A stretch of DNA of 64,000 nucleotides, from positions 251,950 to 315,949 of the forward strand of contig NZ_FTMZ01000003.1 in the NCBI RefSeq assembly GCF_900156335.1, written 5' to 3'. This stretch comes from Sphaerotilus natans (GTDB taxonomy: Bacteria > Pseudomonadota > Gammaproteobacteria > Burkholderiales > Burkholderiaceae_C). The position numbers were made by a program, and so were the translations under genes. Positions 50,575 through 61,959 of this stretch are shown in pieces. The notes under the pieces were generated by a model that did no database searches, was not told where the DNA came from, and was given only the letters and a program-made list of their open reading frames with translations. Numbering within the stretch: position 1 is the first letter of the stretch; each line of letters begins with the position of its first letter.

Positions 50575-51408
50575 GCGCAGCAGGTCGTTGATGCTGGTCT
50601 TGGAGCGGGTCTGCGCGTCGACGCGCTTGACGATGATCGCGGCGTACATGCTGTAGTCGGCGCCGTTGGCGGCCTTCTTGGGCAGGTTGCCGCTGACCAC
50701 CACCGAGCCCGAGGGCACGCGGCCGTAGGAGATCTCGCCGGTGGCGCGGTCGAAGATCGGGGTCGACTGGCCGAGGTACACGCCCATGCCCAGCACCGAG
50801 TGCTCCTCGACGATCACGCCTTCGACGACTTCGGAGCGCGCGCCGATGAAGCAGTTGTCCTCGATGATGGTCGGGTTGGCCTGCAGCGGCTCCAGCACGC
50901 CGCCGATGCCGACGCCGCCCGACAGGTGCACGTTCTTGCCGATCTGCGCGCACGAGCCGACGGTGGCCCAGGTGTCGACCATGGTGCCGGCGTCGACATA
51001 GGCGCCGATGTTGACGTAGGACGGCATCAGGATCGCGCCGGGCGCGACGAAGCTGCCGCGGCGGGCGACGGCCGGCGGCACCACGCGCACGCCGGTGGCG
51101 CGCAGCTGCTCCTCGGACAGGCCGCCGAACTTGGTCGGCACCTTGTCGAAGAAGGTCAGCGCGCCTTCGCCCATCGGCACGTTGTCGTTCAGGCGGAAGC
51201 TCAGCAGCACCGCCTTCTTCAGCCACTGGTGCACGGTCCACTGGCCGACGCCTTCACGGCTGGCCACGCGCAGGCGGCCGGCGTCGAGCTCGGCGATGGC
51301 GTGGGCCACGGCTTCGCGGATCTCGGCCGGGGCGGCGGCGACGGACAGGTTCGCGCGGTCTTCCCAGGCGGCTTCGATGACGGATTGCAGTTGGCTCAGG
51401 TCGGACAT
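50569..51408 (-). CDS. dapD: Tetrahydrodipicolinate N-succinyltransferase
   Basis: DapD adds succinyl from succinyl-CoA to tetrahydrodipicolinate in DAP synthesis. The 279-residue product has an N-terminal helical domain and a left-handed beta-helix built of hexapeptide repeats (about 100-235: [15 protein letters not shown], then [12 protein letters not shown]). [10 protein letters not shown] and GTMVDTW are signature segments. Length matches E. coli DapD (274). It is 67 bp downstream of dapC. Confidence 0.97.
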
Positions 51409-51475
51409 GGGGATCTCTCGGAAGGGAGTCGAAGGAAGGGGAGGGGCGCCGCAGCGCCCGGGTCGGAACGCAGGA

Positions 51476-52696
51476 TCAGGATGCGGTGTTGGCGCGGATG
51501 AAGGCGGCGATGCGGTGCGCGGCCTCCAGGCACTCGTCGACGCCGGCCACCAGCGCCATGCGCACCCGGCCGGCGCCGGGGTTGATGCCGTGGGCCTCGC
51601 GCGCGAGGTAGCTGCCCGGCAGCACCGCGACATTGTATTGAGCCAGCAGCTCGCGGGTGAACGCGGTGTCGCTGCCGCCGCAGACCGCCTCGGGCACCCG
51701 GGCCCACAGGTAGAAGCTGGCGTCGGGCAGCGCCACGTCCATCACCTCGGCCAGCACCGGCGTGACCTGCGCGAACTTGCGCCGGTACATCTCGCGGTTC
51801 TCGACCACATGCGTCTCGTCGTCCCAGGCGGGAATGCTGGCCTGCTGCACCGTGGTGCTCATGGCGCTGCCGTGGTAGGTGCGGTAGAGCAGGAAAGCCT
51901 TCAGCAGCGCCGGGTCGCCAGCGACGAAGCCCGAGCGCAGGCCCGGCACGTTAGAGCGCTTGGACAGGCTGGTCAGCACCACCAGGCGCTCGAGGCCGCG
52001 GCCCAGGCGCTGGGCGGCCTGCAGCGCGCCCAGCGGCGGCTCGTCGCGGAAGTAGATCTCGGAGTAGCACTCGTCGGAGGCGATGACGAAGCCGTGGCGG
52101 TCGGAGAGCGCGAAGAGCTGCTCCCATTCCTCCATCGGCACCACCGCGCCGGTCGGGTTGCCGGGCGAGCAGACATAGAGCAGCTGCGTGCGCGACCAGG
52201 TCTCGTCATCGATCTGCGACCAGTCGGCGGCGAAGTTGCGCGCCGGATCGCTGTTGGCGAAGACCGGCGTGGCGCCCGACAGGTAGGCCGCGCCTTCGTA
52301 GATCTGATAGAACGGGTTCGGGCAGACGACGACCGGGCCGCCGCGCTCGCGGTCGCGGCTGGGGTCGATGACGGTCTGCGCCAGCGAGAACAGCGCCTCG
52401 CGCGAGCCGTTGACCGGCAGGATCTCGGTGTCGGCGTCGAGCGTGACGCCGTAGCGGCGCGCGATCCAGCCGGCGCAGGCGCGGCGCAGCGCCGGCAGGC
52501 CGGCGGTGGCCGGGTAGGCCGCCAGACCGTCGAGCGAGTGCGTCAGCGCGAGCTTCAGGAACTCCGGCGTCGGATGCTTGGGCTCGCCGATGCCCAGGCT
52601 GATCGGCGCGAGATCCGGGTTCGGTCGGACATCCTTGGTCAGCGCGCGCAGGCGCTCGAAGGGGTAGGGCTGAAGACGCGTGAGCAGGGGGTTCAT
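51476..52696 (-). CDS. dapC: Succinyldiaminopimelate transaminase
   Basis: This PLP enzyme transfers an amino group from glutamate to N-succinyl-2-amino-6-ketopimelate. The 406-residue class I aminotransferase has the PLP lysine in [10 protein letters not shown] (around 245), CSPGNPTG, and [14 protein letters not shown]. It is first in the dapC-dapD-pilU-dapE-prmB set, and that setting supports DapC over other class I enzymes. No good ribosome site is seen before the ATG; a 7-bp hairpin (52701-52722) sits 4 bp upstream of it, so initiation may be controlled. It is divergent from smc (134 bp). Confidence 0.93.
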   Translation of the reverse strand: MNPLLTRLQPYPFERLRALTKDVRPNPDLAPISLGIGEPKHPTPEFLKLALTHSLDGLAAYPATAGLPALRRACAGWIARRYGVTLDADTEILPVNGSREALFSLAQTVIDPSRDRERGGPVVVCPNPFYQIYEGAAYLSGATPVFANSDPARNFAADWSQIDDETWSRTQLLYVCSPGNPTGAVVPMEEWEQLFALSDRHGFVIASDECYSEIYFRDEPPLGALQAAQRLGRGLERLVVLTSLSKRSNVPGLRSGFVAGDPALLKAFLLYRTYHGSAMSTTVQQASIPAWDDETHVVENREMYRRKFAQVTPVLAEVMDVALPDASFYLWARVPEAVCGGSDTAFTRELLAQYNVAVLPGSYLAREAHGINPGAGRVRMALVAGVDECLEAAHRIAAFIRANTAS

Positions 52697-52700
52697 GGGT

Positions 52701-52722
52701 GCCGGATTATCCGGTATCCGGC
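52701..52722 (-). promoter_or_regulatory. Hairpin over the dapC initiation region
   Basis: In the minus-strand mRNA GCCGGAT and ATCCGGC pair around an 8-nt loop, ending 4 nt before the dapC ATG where a ribosome-binding site should be. It may hold translation low or respond to a factor. Confidence 0.45.
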
Positions 52723-52830
52723 CTGTGTCCGGCTCGCGCCCGACCCGGTCAGGGCCCGGTGCTATCATCGCGCCCGCCCCGTGATGGATGGTTGCGGGAA
52801 AATCACTTTCAAATCAAAGACTTGCGGCCG

Positions 52831-55800
52831 ATGCGCCTGAACTCGATCAAGCTCGCGGGCTTCAAGTCCTTTGCCGATCCGACCCATTTCCAGCTGCCGG
52901 GCCAGCTGGTGGGCGTGGTCGGCCCGAACGGCTGCGGCAAGTCCAACATCATGGACGCGGTGCGCTGGGTGCTGGGCGAGAGCAAGGCCAGCGAGCTGCG
53001 CGGCGAGTCGATGCAGGACGTGATCTTCAACGGCTCGGGCCAGCGCAAGCCCGCCGCGCGCGCCAGCGTCGAGCTGATCTTCGACAACGCCTCGGCGCGC
53101 GCCGGCGGCCAGTGGAACCAGTACGCCGAGATCGCGGTGCGCCGGGTGCTGACCCGCGACGGCACCAGCCAGTACTACATCAACAGCCAGCCAGTGCGCC
53201 GGCGCGACGTGCAGGACGTGTTCCTGGGCACCGGCCTGGGCCCGCGCGCCTACGCCATCATCGGCCAGGGCACGATCAGCCGCATCATCGAGAGCCGCCC
53301 CGAGGAGCTGCGCCTGTTCCTGGAGGAGGCTGCGGGCGTCTCCAAGTACAAGGAGCGCCGCCGCGAGACCGAGAGCCGCCTGAAGGATACCCGCGAGAAC
53401 CTGACCCGGGTCGAGGACATCCTGCGCGAGCTCGATGCCAATCTCGGCAAGCTCGAGGCGCAGGCGCAGGTGGCGCAGCGCTTCCGCGACCTGCAGCAGG
53501 CCGGCACGCTCAAGCTGCACCAGCTCTGGTTCCTGAAGCACCGCGACGCCACCGGCGAGCAGCAGCGGGTGCGCGAGGCGGTGCTGGCGGCCACCAACGC
53601 GCTGGAGGCGCGGCTGGCCGAGCTGCGCCACACCGAGGCGGCGCTGGAGGCGCTGCGCCAGTCGCACTACGAATCCAACGACGCGCTGCACATCGCCCAG
53701 GGCCGTCTGGCCGAGGCGGCGATGCAGGTCAGCCGGCTGGAGGAGCGCATCCGCCATGTCGCCGACGCGCGCCGGCGCAGCCAGCAGCGGCTGATGGAGG
53801 CCCAGGCCCAGGCCGCGCAGTGGGTCGAGCGTCAGGCCGAGGCGCAGGCGCAGCTCGAGGACCTGGCCGGTCGCCAGATCGAGGCTGAGGAGCAGGCGGC
53901 CGTGCTGGCCGCGCAGCTCGAGGAGCAGGCCGAGGCGCTGCCGGCGGCCGAGGAGCGGCTGCGCCAGGCCGTGCAGCAGGCCGGCGCCCAGCGCGCGCGC
54001 GCCACCGGCGTGCAGCAGCAGATCCAGCTGCTGGCGGCGCAGTCGCGCCACCTCGACGAGCGCCGCCGCGAGTTCGAGCTGCGCCGCGAGCGCCTCGGCG
54101 CCGAGCGTCGCCAGCTCGCCGCGCCGGACGCCGAGCGGCTGGCGCTGCTGCAGGCGCAGCTCGAGGAGGCGCGCGACCTGCAGGCCCAGGCCGAGGAGCG
54201 TCTGGCGGCGCTGACCGAGCAGCTGCCCGAGCTGGAGGAGCAGCGCCGCGCCGCGCAGCAGCTCGCCAGCGCCGAGGCGGCCCGCCGCGCCGAGCTGGCC
54301 GCCAGGCTCGACGCCCTGCGCGCGCTGCAGGAGAAGGTGCAGCGCGGCGGGCGGCTGCCGCCGTGGCTGGCGCGTCACGGCCTGGACGGGCTGGCGGCGC
54401 TGTGGACGCGGCTGCAGGTCGAGCCGGGCTGGGAAAGCGCGCTGGAGGCGGCATTGCGCGAGCGCCTGCAGGCGCTGGAGATCGGCCGGGTCGAGACGGT
54501 GCGCGCCTTCGAGGCCGATCCGCCGCCGGCGCGGCTGGTGTTCTGCAGCCTGGCCGAGGCCGGCCGCACGGAGGCCTTGACCGAGGATGCGCAGCGCCTG
54601 CCGCTGCCGACGCTGGCCTCGCGGCTGCGCCTGGGCGATGTCGCGCTCTCCGGGCTGCTGGAAGACTGGCTGGCGGGCTGCCGCACCGCGCCGGATCTGG
54701 CGGCCGCGCTGCTGCTGCGCGAGCGGCTGCGCCCGGGCGAGCTGATCCTGACGCCGGCCGGCCACGCGGTCAGCCGCCATGCGGTGGCCTTCCACGCGCC
54801 GGACTCCGAGCAGTCGGGCCTGCTGGCGCGCGCGCAGGAGATCGAGCAGCTCGACCGCCAGACCCGCGCGCAGGTGCTGCTGGCCGACGGCGCGCGCGAC
54901 GCGCAGGTGCGCGCCGAGGCCGCGGCCGCCGAGGCCGCGCGCCAGCTCGCCGGCGCCCGGCGCGAGGCGGGCGAGACGCAGTCGCGCGCGCACCAGCTCC
55001 AGGTCGAGGTGCTGCGCCTGGCGCAGCAGGCCGAGCAGGCCACCCGCCGGCGCGAGCAGCTCGACGCCGAGATCGCCGAGATCGACCGGCAGGCCGAGGA
55101 CATCGAGGAGCGCCGCCAGACCGACCAGGCCCGGCTGGAGGAGCTTGATCTGCAGCTCGGCGATGCGCAGGAGGCGCAGGTCGCCGCCGAGGACCGCGTG
55201 CTGGAGGCCGAGCGGCGCCTGGGCGATGCGCGCGAGCAACTGCGCCGGCTCGAGCGCGGCGCGCAGGAGGCGCAGTTCGGCGCCCGCGCGCTGGAGGCGC
55301 GCCGCAGCGAGCTGCAGCGCGCCATCGAGACGGCCGCGCAGCAGATCCAGGCCGCCACCCAGACCGAGAGCCAGCTGCGGCTCGAGCTCGATGACTTCGA
55401 CGAGGCCTCCGCCACCGAGGGCCTGCAGGAGGCGCTGGAAGTGCGCATCGAGCGCGAGCAGGCCTTGTCGGGCGTGCGCTCGCGCCATGAGGAACTCACG
55501 CTGCAACTGCGCCAGCACGACGAGCGCCGCGGCGCGCTCGAGCGCGAGCTGCAGCCGCTGCGCGACGACATCACCCGGCTGCAGCTCGAGGAGCAGGCCG
55601 CCTCGCTGGGCGGGGCGCAGTTCATGGAGCAGCTGCAGGCCGCCGGCGTCGATCTGATCGTTCTGGCCGAGGGCATCGACCGCGACGGCGTGCGCCTGCA
55701 CGGCCTGCAGGCCGAGATCGACCGGCTGCAGCGCGAGATGAACGCGCTGGGCGCGGTCAACCTGGCCGCGCTCGAGGAGCTGGGCTCGGCGCGCGAGCGC

Positions 55801-56361
55801 AAGGGCTTCCTGGACGCGCAGAACGCCGACCTGCAGGAGGCGATGCAGACGCTGGAGGAGGCGATCCGCAAGATCGACGCCGAGACGCGCGACCTGCTGC
55901 GCAGCACCTTCGACCGTGTCGATGCGGGCTTCGGGCAGATGTTCCCGTCGCTGTTCGGCGGCGGCACCGCCCGGCTGGTGATGACCGGCGAGGAGATCCT
56001 CGACGCCGGCGTGCAGGTCATGGCGCAGCCGCCGGGCAAGAAGAATTCGACCATCCACCTGCTGTCGGGCGGCGAGAAGGCGCTGACTGCCATCGCGCTG
56101 GTCTTCGCGATCTTCCAGCTCAATCCGGCGCCGTTCTGCCTGCTCGACGAGGTGGATGCGCCACTGGACGACGCCAATACCGAGCGATATGCCCGCCTCG
56201 TGCGCAAGATGTCTGATCAGACGCAGTTCCTGTTCATCTCGCATAACAAAATAGCGATGGAAATGGCAGAACAGCTCATCGGGGTGACAATGCAGGAGCA
56301 GGGGGTCTCGCGCATCGTCGCCGTCGACATGGAAGCCGCCGTCTCGATGGCGGACTCATGA
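52831..56361 (+). CDS. smc: Chromosome segregation protein SMC
   Basis: SMC dimers with ScpA and ScpB organise and help separate the chromosome. The 1176-residue product has Walker A GPNGCGKSN (31-39), long coiled coils rich in Gln, Arg and Glu (about 165-500 and 665-1010), a central hinge (about 500-660, including WLARHGLDGLAALW), the signature LLSGGEKALTAIAL (around 1078) and Walker B FCLLDEVDAPLDD (about 1105). Length matches the family (about 1170-1190). The ATG is chosen because RLNSIKLAGFKSF is the family N-terminus. It heads smc-zipA-ligA. Confidence 0.97.
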   Translation: MRLNSIKLAGFKSFADPTHFQLPGQLVGVVGPNGCGKSNIMDAVRWVLGESKASELRGESMQDVIFNGSGQRKPAARASVELIFDNASARAGGQWNQYAEIAVRRVLTRDGTSQYYINSQPVRRRDVQDVFLGTGLGPRAYAIIGQGTISRIIESRPEELRLFLEEAAGVSKYKERRRETESRLKDTRENLTRVEDILRELDANLGKLEAQAQVAQRFRDLQQAGTLKLHQLWFLKHRDATGEQQRVREAVLAATNALEARLAELRHTEAALEALRQSHYESNDALHIAQGRLAEAAMQVSRLEERIRHVADARRRSQQRLMEAQAQAAQWVERQAEAQAQLEDLAGRQIEAEEQAAVLAAQLEEQAEALPAAEERLRQAVQQAGAQRARATGVQQQIQLLAAQSRHLDERRREFELRRERLGAERRQLAAPDAERLALLQAQLEEARDLQAQAEERLAALTEQLPELEEQRRAAQQLASAEAARRAELAARLDALRALQEKVQRGGRLPPWLARHGLDGLAALWTRLQVEPGWESALEAALRERLQALEIGRVETVRAFEADPPPARLVFCSLAEAGRTEALTEDAQRLPLPTLASRLRLGDVALSGLLEDWLAGCRTAPDLAAALLLRERLRPGELILTPAGHAVSRHAVAFHAPDSEQSGLLARAQEIEQLDRQTRAQVLLADGARDAQVRAEAAAAEAARQLAGARREAGETQSRAHQLQVEVLRLAQQAEQATRRREQLDAEIAEIDRQAEDIEERRQTDQARLEELDLQLGDAQEAQVAAEDRVLEAERRLGDAREQLRRLERGAQEAQFGARALEARRSELQRAIETAAQQIQAATQTESQLRLELDDFDEASATEGLQEALEVRIEREQALSGVRSRHEELTLQLRQHDERRGALERELQPLRDDITRLQLEEQAASLGGAQFMEQLQAAGVDLIVLAEGIDRDGVRLHGLQAEIDRLQREMNALGAVNLAALEELGSARERKGFLDAQNADLQEAMQTLEEAIRKIDAETRDLLRSTFDRVDAGFGQMFPSLFGGGTARLVMTGEEILDAGVQVMAQPPGKKNSTIHLLSGGEKALTAIALVFAIFQLNPAPFCLLDEVDAPLDDANTERYARLVRKMSDQTQFLFISHNKIAMEMAEQLIGVTMQEQGVSRIVAVDMEAAVSMADS

Positions 56362-56436
56362 GATGAGCCTGTGCCTGGCAGGGCTGCGGCGCTGCGCGAG
56401 CAACGACACGACTGAAGACAAGGAAAACAGGGTCCG

Positions 56437-57657
56437 ATGAATTCGCTGCAAATCTGGTTGGCCATCATCGGTGGCCTGGTGCTCGCCGGGGTGATCGGGC
56501 ATGGCGCCTGGCAGACGCGTCGGGCTGCTGGCCGTGCCCGGCCGACCGCTGCTCCGGCCGGCACCACCTCCGACACCCCGCCGCTGCCGCCGCCCGATGC
56601 GTCCGATTCCGGCCCGGGCACCGTGCCGATGGCGCTCGAGCCGAGCTTCGGGCCGGAGCCGGCCTCCACCCGGCCGGCGGTCTTCGATGCGCTGCCGCGC
56701 GAGCCGGCGGCTGTCCGGGAACCGGCGATGGAGGCGATCGTGCCCGCCCCGGCCGTCCCGCCGGTGGCGCCGATCGAGCAGCGCCTGAGCGAGGTGCCGG
56801 CCGCGCTGGCGCATCCGCCGCGCCGGCACAGCAGCTCGGCGCGCATCGACGCGCTGATCGACGCGATCGTGCCGATCGGGCTGGACGCGCCGCTGTCGGC
56901 CGAGCAGGTGCTCGCGCAGGTGCCGCCGACCCGCCGCGCCGGAAGCAAGCCCTTCCTGATCGAGGGTCGCCACGCCGAGACCGGCCAATGGGAGCCCCTG
57001 GCCGCCCCGGCCCGCTACAGCGCGCTGCAGGCCGGCGTGCAGCAGGTCAACCGGGGCGGCGCGATCAACGAGATCGAGTATTCCGAGTTCGTGCAGAAGA
57101 TCCAGGCCTGCGCCGACGCGCTCGGCGGCGAGGCGCTTTTCCCCGACATGCTCGAGGTGGTGGCGCGGGCCAGGGTGCTCGACCATATCGCGGTCAACCA
57201 TGACGCCCAGCTGGCGATGCGCCTGCAGGCCCGGCGCGGCAGCTGGCCGCTGAGCTGGGTGCAGCAGCATGCCGCCCGCCATGGCTTCGTCGACGGACCG
57301 ACACCGGGCCGACTGGTGCTGCCCGGCCGCACCGAAGGCGCGCCGCCGGTGCTGGAGCTGTGCCTGGATGCCCAGGCCGCGCTGGCCGACGATCCCGGCC
57401 AGGTCTGGGTCGACCAGATGTCGCTGATCTTCGACGTGCCGCAGACGCCGCGCCAGGACCAGCCCTTCAACGCCTGGTGCGCGGCCGGCCAGGCGCTGGC
57501 GATCTCGCTCGATGCCGAGGTGACCGACGATTCCGGCCAGCGCCTCCATGCCGAGTCCTTCGCGATGATCCGCGAGGACCTCGACGGCCTGTACGACAAG
57601 CTCGAGGAGTTCGGCCTGCCGGCCGGTGCGCCGGTCACGCGCCGCCTGTTCAGCTGA
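56437..57657 (+). CDS. zipA: ZipA-like cell division protein
   Basis: ZipA anchors FtsZ to the membrane during division. The 406-residue product has one N-terminal membrane helix (about 5-24, IWLAIIGGLVLAGVIG), a long Pro/Ala-rich linker (about 30-130) and a C-terminal domain (about 150-395) with INEIEYSEFVQKIQACADALGG (split), VVARARVLDHIAVNHDA and MIREDLDGLYDKLEEFGL, similar to the ZipA FtsZ-binding fold. Position between smc and ligA supports the call, since that order is common in betaproteobacteria. 75 bp follow smc; AGGAAAACAGGG precedes the ATG. Confidence 0.88.
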   Translation: MNSLQIWLAIIGGLVLAGVIGHGAWQTRRAAGRARPTAAPAGTTSDTPPLPPPDASDSGPGTVPMALEPSFGPEPASTRPAVFDALPREPAAVREPAMEAIVPAPAVPPVAPIEQRLSEVPAALAHPPRRHSSSARIDALIDAIVPIGLDAPLSAEQVLAQVPPTRRAGSKPFLIEGRHAETGQWEPLAAPARYSALQAGVQQVNRGGAINEIEYSEFVQKIQACADALGGEALFPDMLEVVARARVLDHIAVNHDAQLAMRLQARRGSWPLSWVQQHAARHGFVDGPTPGRLVLPGRTEGAPPVLELCLDAQAALADDPGQVWVDQMSLIFDVPQTPRQDQPFNAWCAAGQALAISLDAEVTDDSGQRLHAESFAMIREDLDGLYDKLEEFGLPAGAPVTRRLFS

Positions 57658-57665
57658 ACCGCTGA

Positions 57666-59801
<2,136 letters not shown>

Positions 59802-59969
59802 GTCGCAATATTGGAAAAGCCTCGACATCACCCCCTGAAATGAAGGGTAAAGCTCCTTCTTCACCGGTTCCAGAATGCCTCATCGGTCGGGAGCGAGCTC
59901 CGGGCAGGCTCTGCAAATGAGCCTGAACGGGTTCCCGGCCATCGAGTGACCTGCTGGGAAACGATGATC

Positions 59970-60506
59970 ATGAAGAAGTTGTCGATGATGGGGGCGCTGC
60001 TGACGCTCGGCCTGCTGGCCGGCTGCGGCGGGGGTGGTGGCGGTGGCAGCGAGGTGACCGCGCCGACGGCAAAGACCACCACTGAGGTGATGGCGGGCGT
60101 GTCGGGCTCGACGCTGGCGCTGGATCGTGGCAGTGCTGCTGCCGGCGCCGATGCCAATGCCGACGGCGTGCGCGACGATGTCGCCACCTGGATCGGCAGC
60201 CAGGGCTACACCAGCGCGATGAGCGCGGCCGCGACCCAGCTGGCCCGCGCCTATCAGGGCGCGATCACGGTCAGCACGAGCGACGCCGATGCGCTGCGCA
60301 CGGCGCGCACCGCCGCCAGCGATGCGGTCGAATGCGTGATGCAGAGCGCCGCCTCGATCGACGCCGGCTACAAGGCGGTGGCCGATGTGCGCCGCGTGAC
60401 CCTCAACACCGACGCCCGCGCCTCGGCCTATCTGGCCTACGCCGCTGCGGTCAACGACACCGTCGTGCGTGCCCCCGAAGGCACCGGCTGCACCAGCAGC
60501 AACTGA
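59970..60506 (+). CDS. Lipoprotein with EF-hand-like calcium loop, function unknown
   Basis: The 178-residue product has a signal and lipobox (LAGC, Cys19) followed by a Gly run. Residues about 58-72 contain DANADGVRDDV, which fits a dockerin or EF-hand-type calcium loop; the same D-x-N-x-D-G-x-x-D-D-V pattern is seen in other proteobacterial lipoproteins of unknown function. The rest is helical, rich in Ala. Two possible starts (59964, 59970) and a GTG at 59946 exist; MKKLSMMG at 59970 is the best signal peptide start. The next gene starts 20 bp after its stop. Confidence 0.75.
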   Translation: MKKLSMMGALLTLGLLAGCGGGGGGGSEVTAPTAKTTTEVMAGVSGSTLALDRGSAAAGADANADGVRDDVATWIGSQGYTSAMSAAATQLARAYQGAITVSTSDADALRTARTAASDAVECVMQSAASIDAGYKAVADVRRVTLNTDARASAYLAYAAAVNDTVVRAPEGTGCTSSN

Positions 60507-60526
60507 CACCGACCGGGAGCGACACG

Positions 60527-61852
60527 ATGAAGATCATGCTGAAGAGCAAGCACAACTTCCTGCGTCACGCGCTGGCGGGCGCAGCCGGCCTGGCGATGCT
60601 GGCGGGCACGGCCACCGCGGCCACGACTTCGATCTGCGATGCGGCAGGCGGCTATGTCGTCGCCTACTACAACGACACGCTGGCGCTGCCGGATGATGCC
60701 GATGCGCAGCGCGCCGCGATGCGCATCGCACGGCATGGCCGCAACACCGGCAGCGTCGAGACGATCAACAGCGAGCCGGTCCGCTACGAGACCTTCTACA
60801 GCCTGACCCCGACCCAGCTGCAGGCGCTGGCCAGTGCCTACCGCAGCGCGCTCGACGGCGCGCTGAGCGCGCACTGGGAATACTTCTGGGACTTCCTGGG
60901 TGGTGACGGCTCGGCCTGGAGCACGCTGGCCGGCCGCACCGGCGACAGCCGCTTCACCGCGCTGACCTCGTCCTTCGCGGAGCAGGTGACGAGCCAGAAG
61001 GCGGCCTCCGTGAGCGCGCTGACCACGGTCGGCAACACGCAGAAGGCCTGCATCCAGGCGCTCTACACCGAGCGCCAGAAGGTCACGCTCGCCAGCCTGG
61101 GCAGCCAGGGTACGCTGTTCGCCGACCAGAGCTTCACGGCCATCGGTTCGCCGAGCAACAGCTCCGCGCTGCGCCTGTCGCTCACCAGCCGTCCCGTCGA
61201 GAGCACCGTCACCGCGCTGACCGAGAAGATGGCGGCGCTTCAGACCCCGAGCGGTCTGCACAACAACCAGGGCTTCTTCACCGCCACGCTGTCGTGGTCG
61301 GTGCCGTCCAATGCCTACGGCACCGATGCCAACGGCAACGCGCTGAAGAATGACTTCGACCTGCATGTGATCGAGCCGACGCCGCCGCAGACCAGCAGCA
61401 GCTATGTGCAGTGGGTGCACTTCTCGACCACTGGCGACCCGGGCAAGGGCGGCGGCGGTGATGTCTCCAAGCAGGGCTATGCCGGCTATCTGGACAAGGA
61501 TGGCAAGGGCACATCGCTGTCGGACACCGGTCCGGAGCACTACTACGCTTCCTGCGACGAGAGCAAGTTGCTGCCCGGTACCTACTGGATCGCCGTGACC
61601 CGCGTGCATGCCCAGATTCCTTCGCTGACGCCGATCACCCTGCAGATCGCGACGGCGAAGTCCGGCGAGGTCTACTCCAAGACCTTCGCCTACACCGATC
61701 TGCCCGAGTTCGTGCAGCAGACCAAGCTGACCTTCCCGGTCAGGGTCGTGCTGACGAAGAACAGCGACGGCAGCTGGGCCAAGCCGGAGGTGAAGGCCTT
61801 TGCGCCGTTCGCCAGCTACGAGAGCACCGAGCTGCCGACCTACGCGCTCTGA
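60527..61852 (+). CDS. Exported protein with possible DUF2135/YfaP-like domain
   Basis: The 441-residue product has a signal peptide (about 1-31) and no lipobox. The N-terminal half (about 32-200) is not recognised; it includes HWEYFWDFLGGDGSAW. From about 240 a beta-rich domain contains DANGNALKNDFDLHV, then GGYAGYLDKDG-like strands and DTGPEHYY, resembling the YfaP/DUF2135 fold, which has DxDLHV and GPE motifs. The DANGN stretch could bind calcium. It follows the EF-hand-like lipoprotein by 20 bp, so the two likely act together at the cell surface. A strong terminator follows. Confidence 0.72.
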   Translation: MKIMLKSKHNFLRHALAGAAGLAMLAGTATAATTSICDAAGGYVVAYYNDTLALPDDADAQRAAMRIARHGRNTGSVETINSEPVRYETFYSLTPTQLQALASAYRSALDGALSAHWEYFWDFLGGDGSAWSTLAGRTGDSRFTALTSSFAEQVTSQKAASVSALTTVGNTQKACIQALYTERQKVTLASLGSQGTLFADQSFTAIGSPSNSSALRLSLTSRPVESTVTALTEKMAALQTPSGLHNNQGFFTATLSWSVPSNAYGTDANGNALKNDFDLHVIEPTPPQTSSSYVQWVHFSTTGDPGKGGGGDVSKQGYAGYLDKDGKGTSLSDTGPEHYYASCDESKLLPGTYWIAVTRVHAQIPSLTPITLQIATAKSGEVYSKTFAYTDLPEFVQQTKLTFPVRVVLTKNSDGSWAKPEVKAFAPFASYESTELPTYAL

Positions 61853-61901
61853 TCGTCGGCATCGCCGGATGTGTCTGCGCATCGGGCGATCCGCAAAACG
61901 C

Positions 61902-61933
61902 AAAAAAGCCGCGGTGGGTGCCGCGGCTTTTTT
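61902..61933. terminator. Bidirectional intrinsic terminator
   Basis: AAAAAAGCCGCGG-TGGGTG-CCGCGGCTTTTTT forms a perfect 13-bp stem including the A/T arms. It separates the exported-protein pair from convergent glk and works for both. Confidence 0.93.
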
Positions 61934-61959
61934 CTTGACCTGACGGCGGCGTGGCCGGT

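Noticed and set aside
52765-56244. An 1159-codon open frame antisense to smc
   Set aside because: Shadow of smc coiled-coil codons; Leu/Gln/Arg-rich with no domain.
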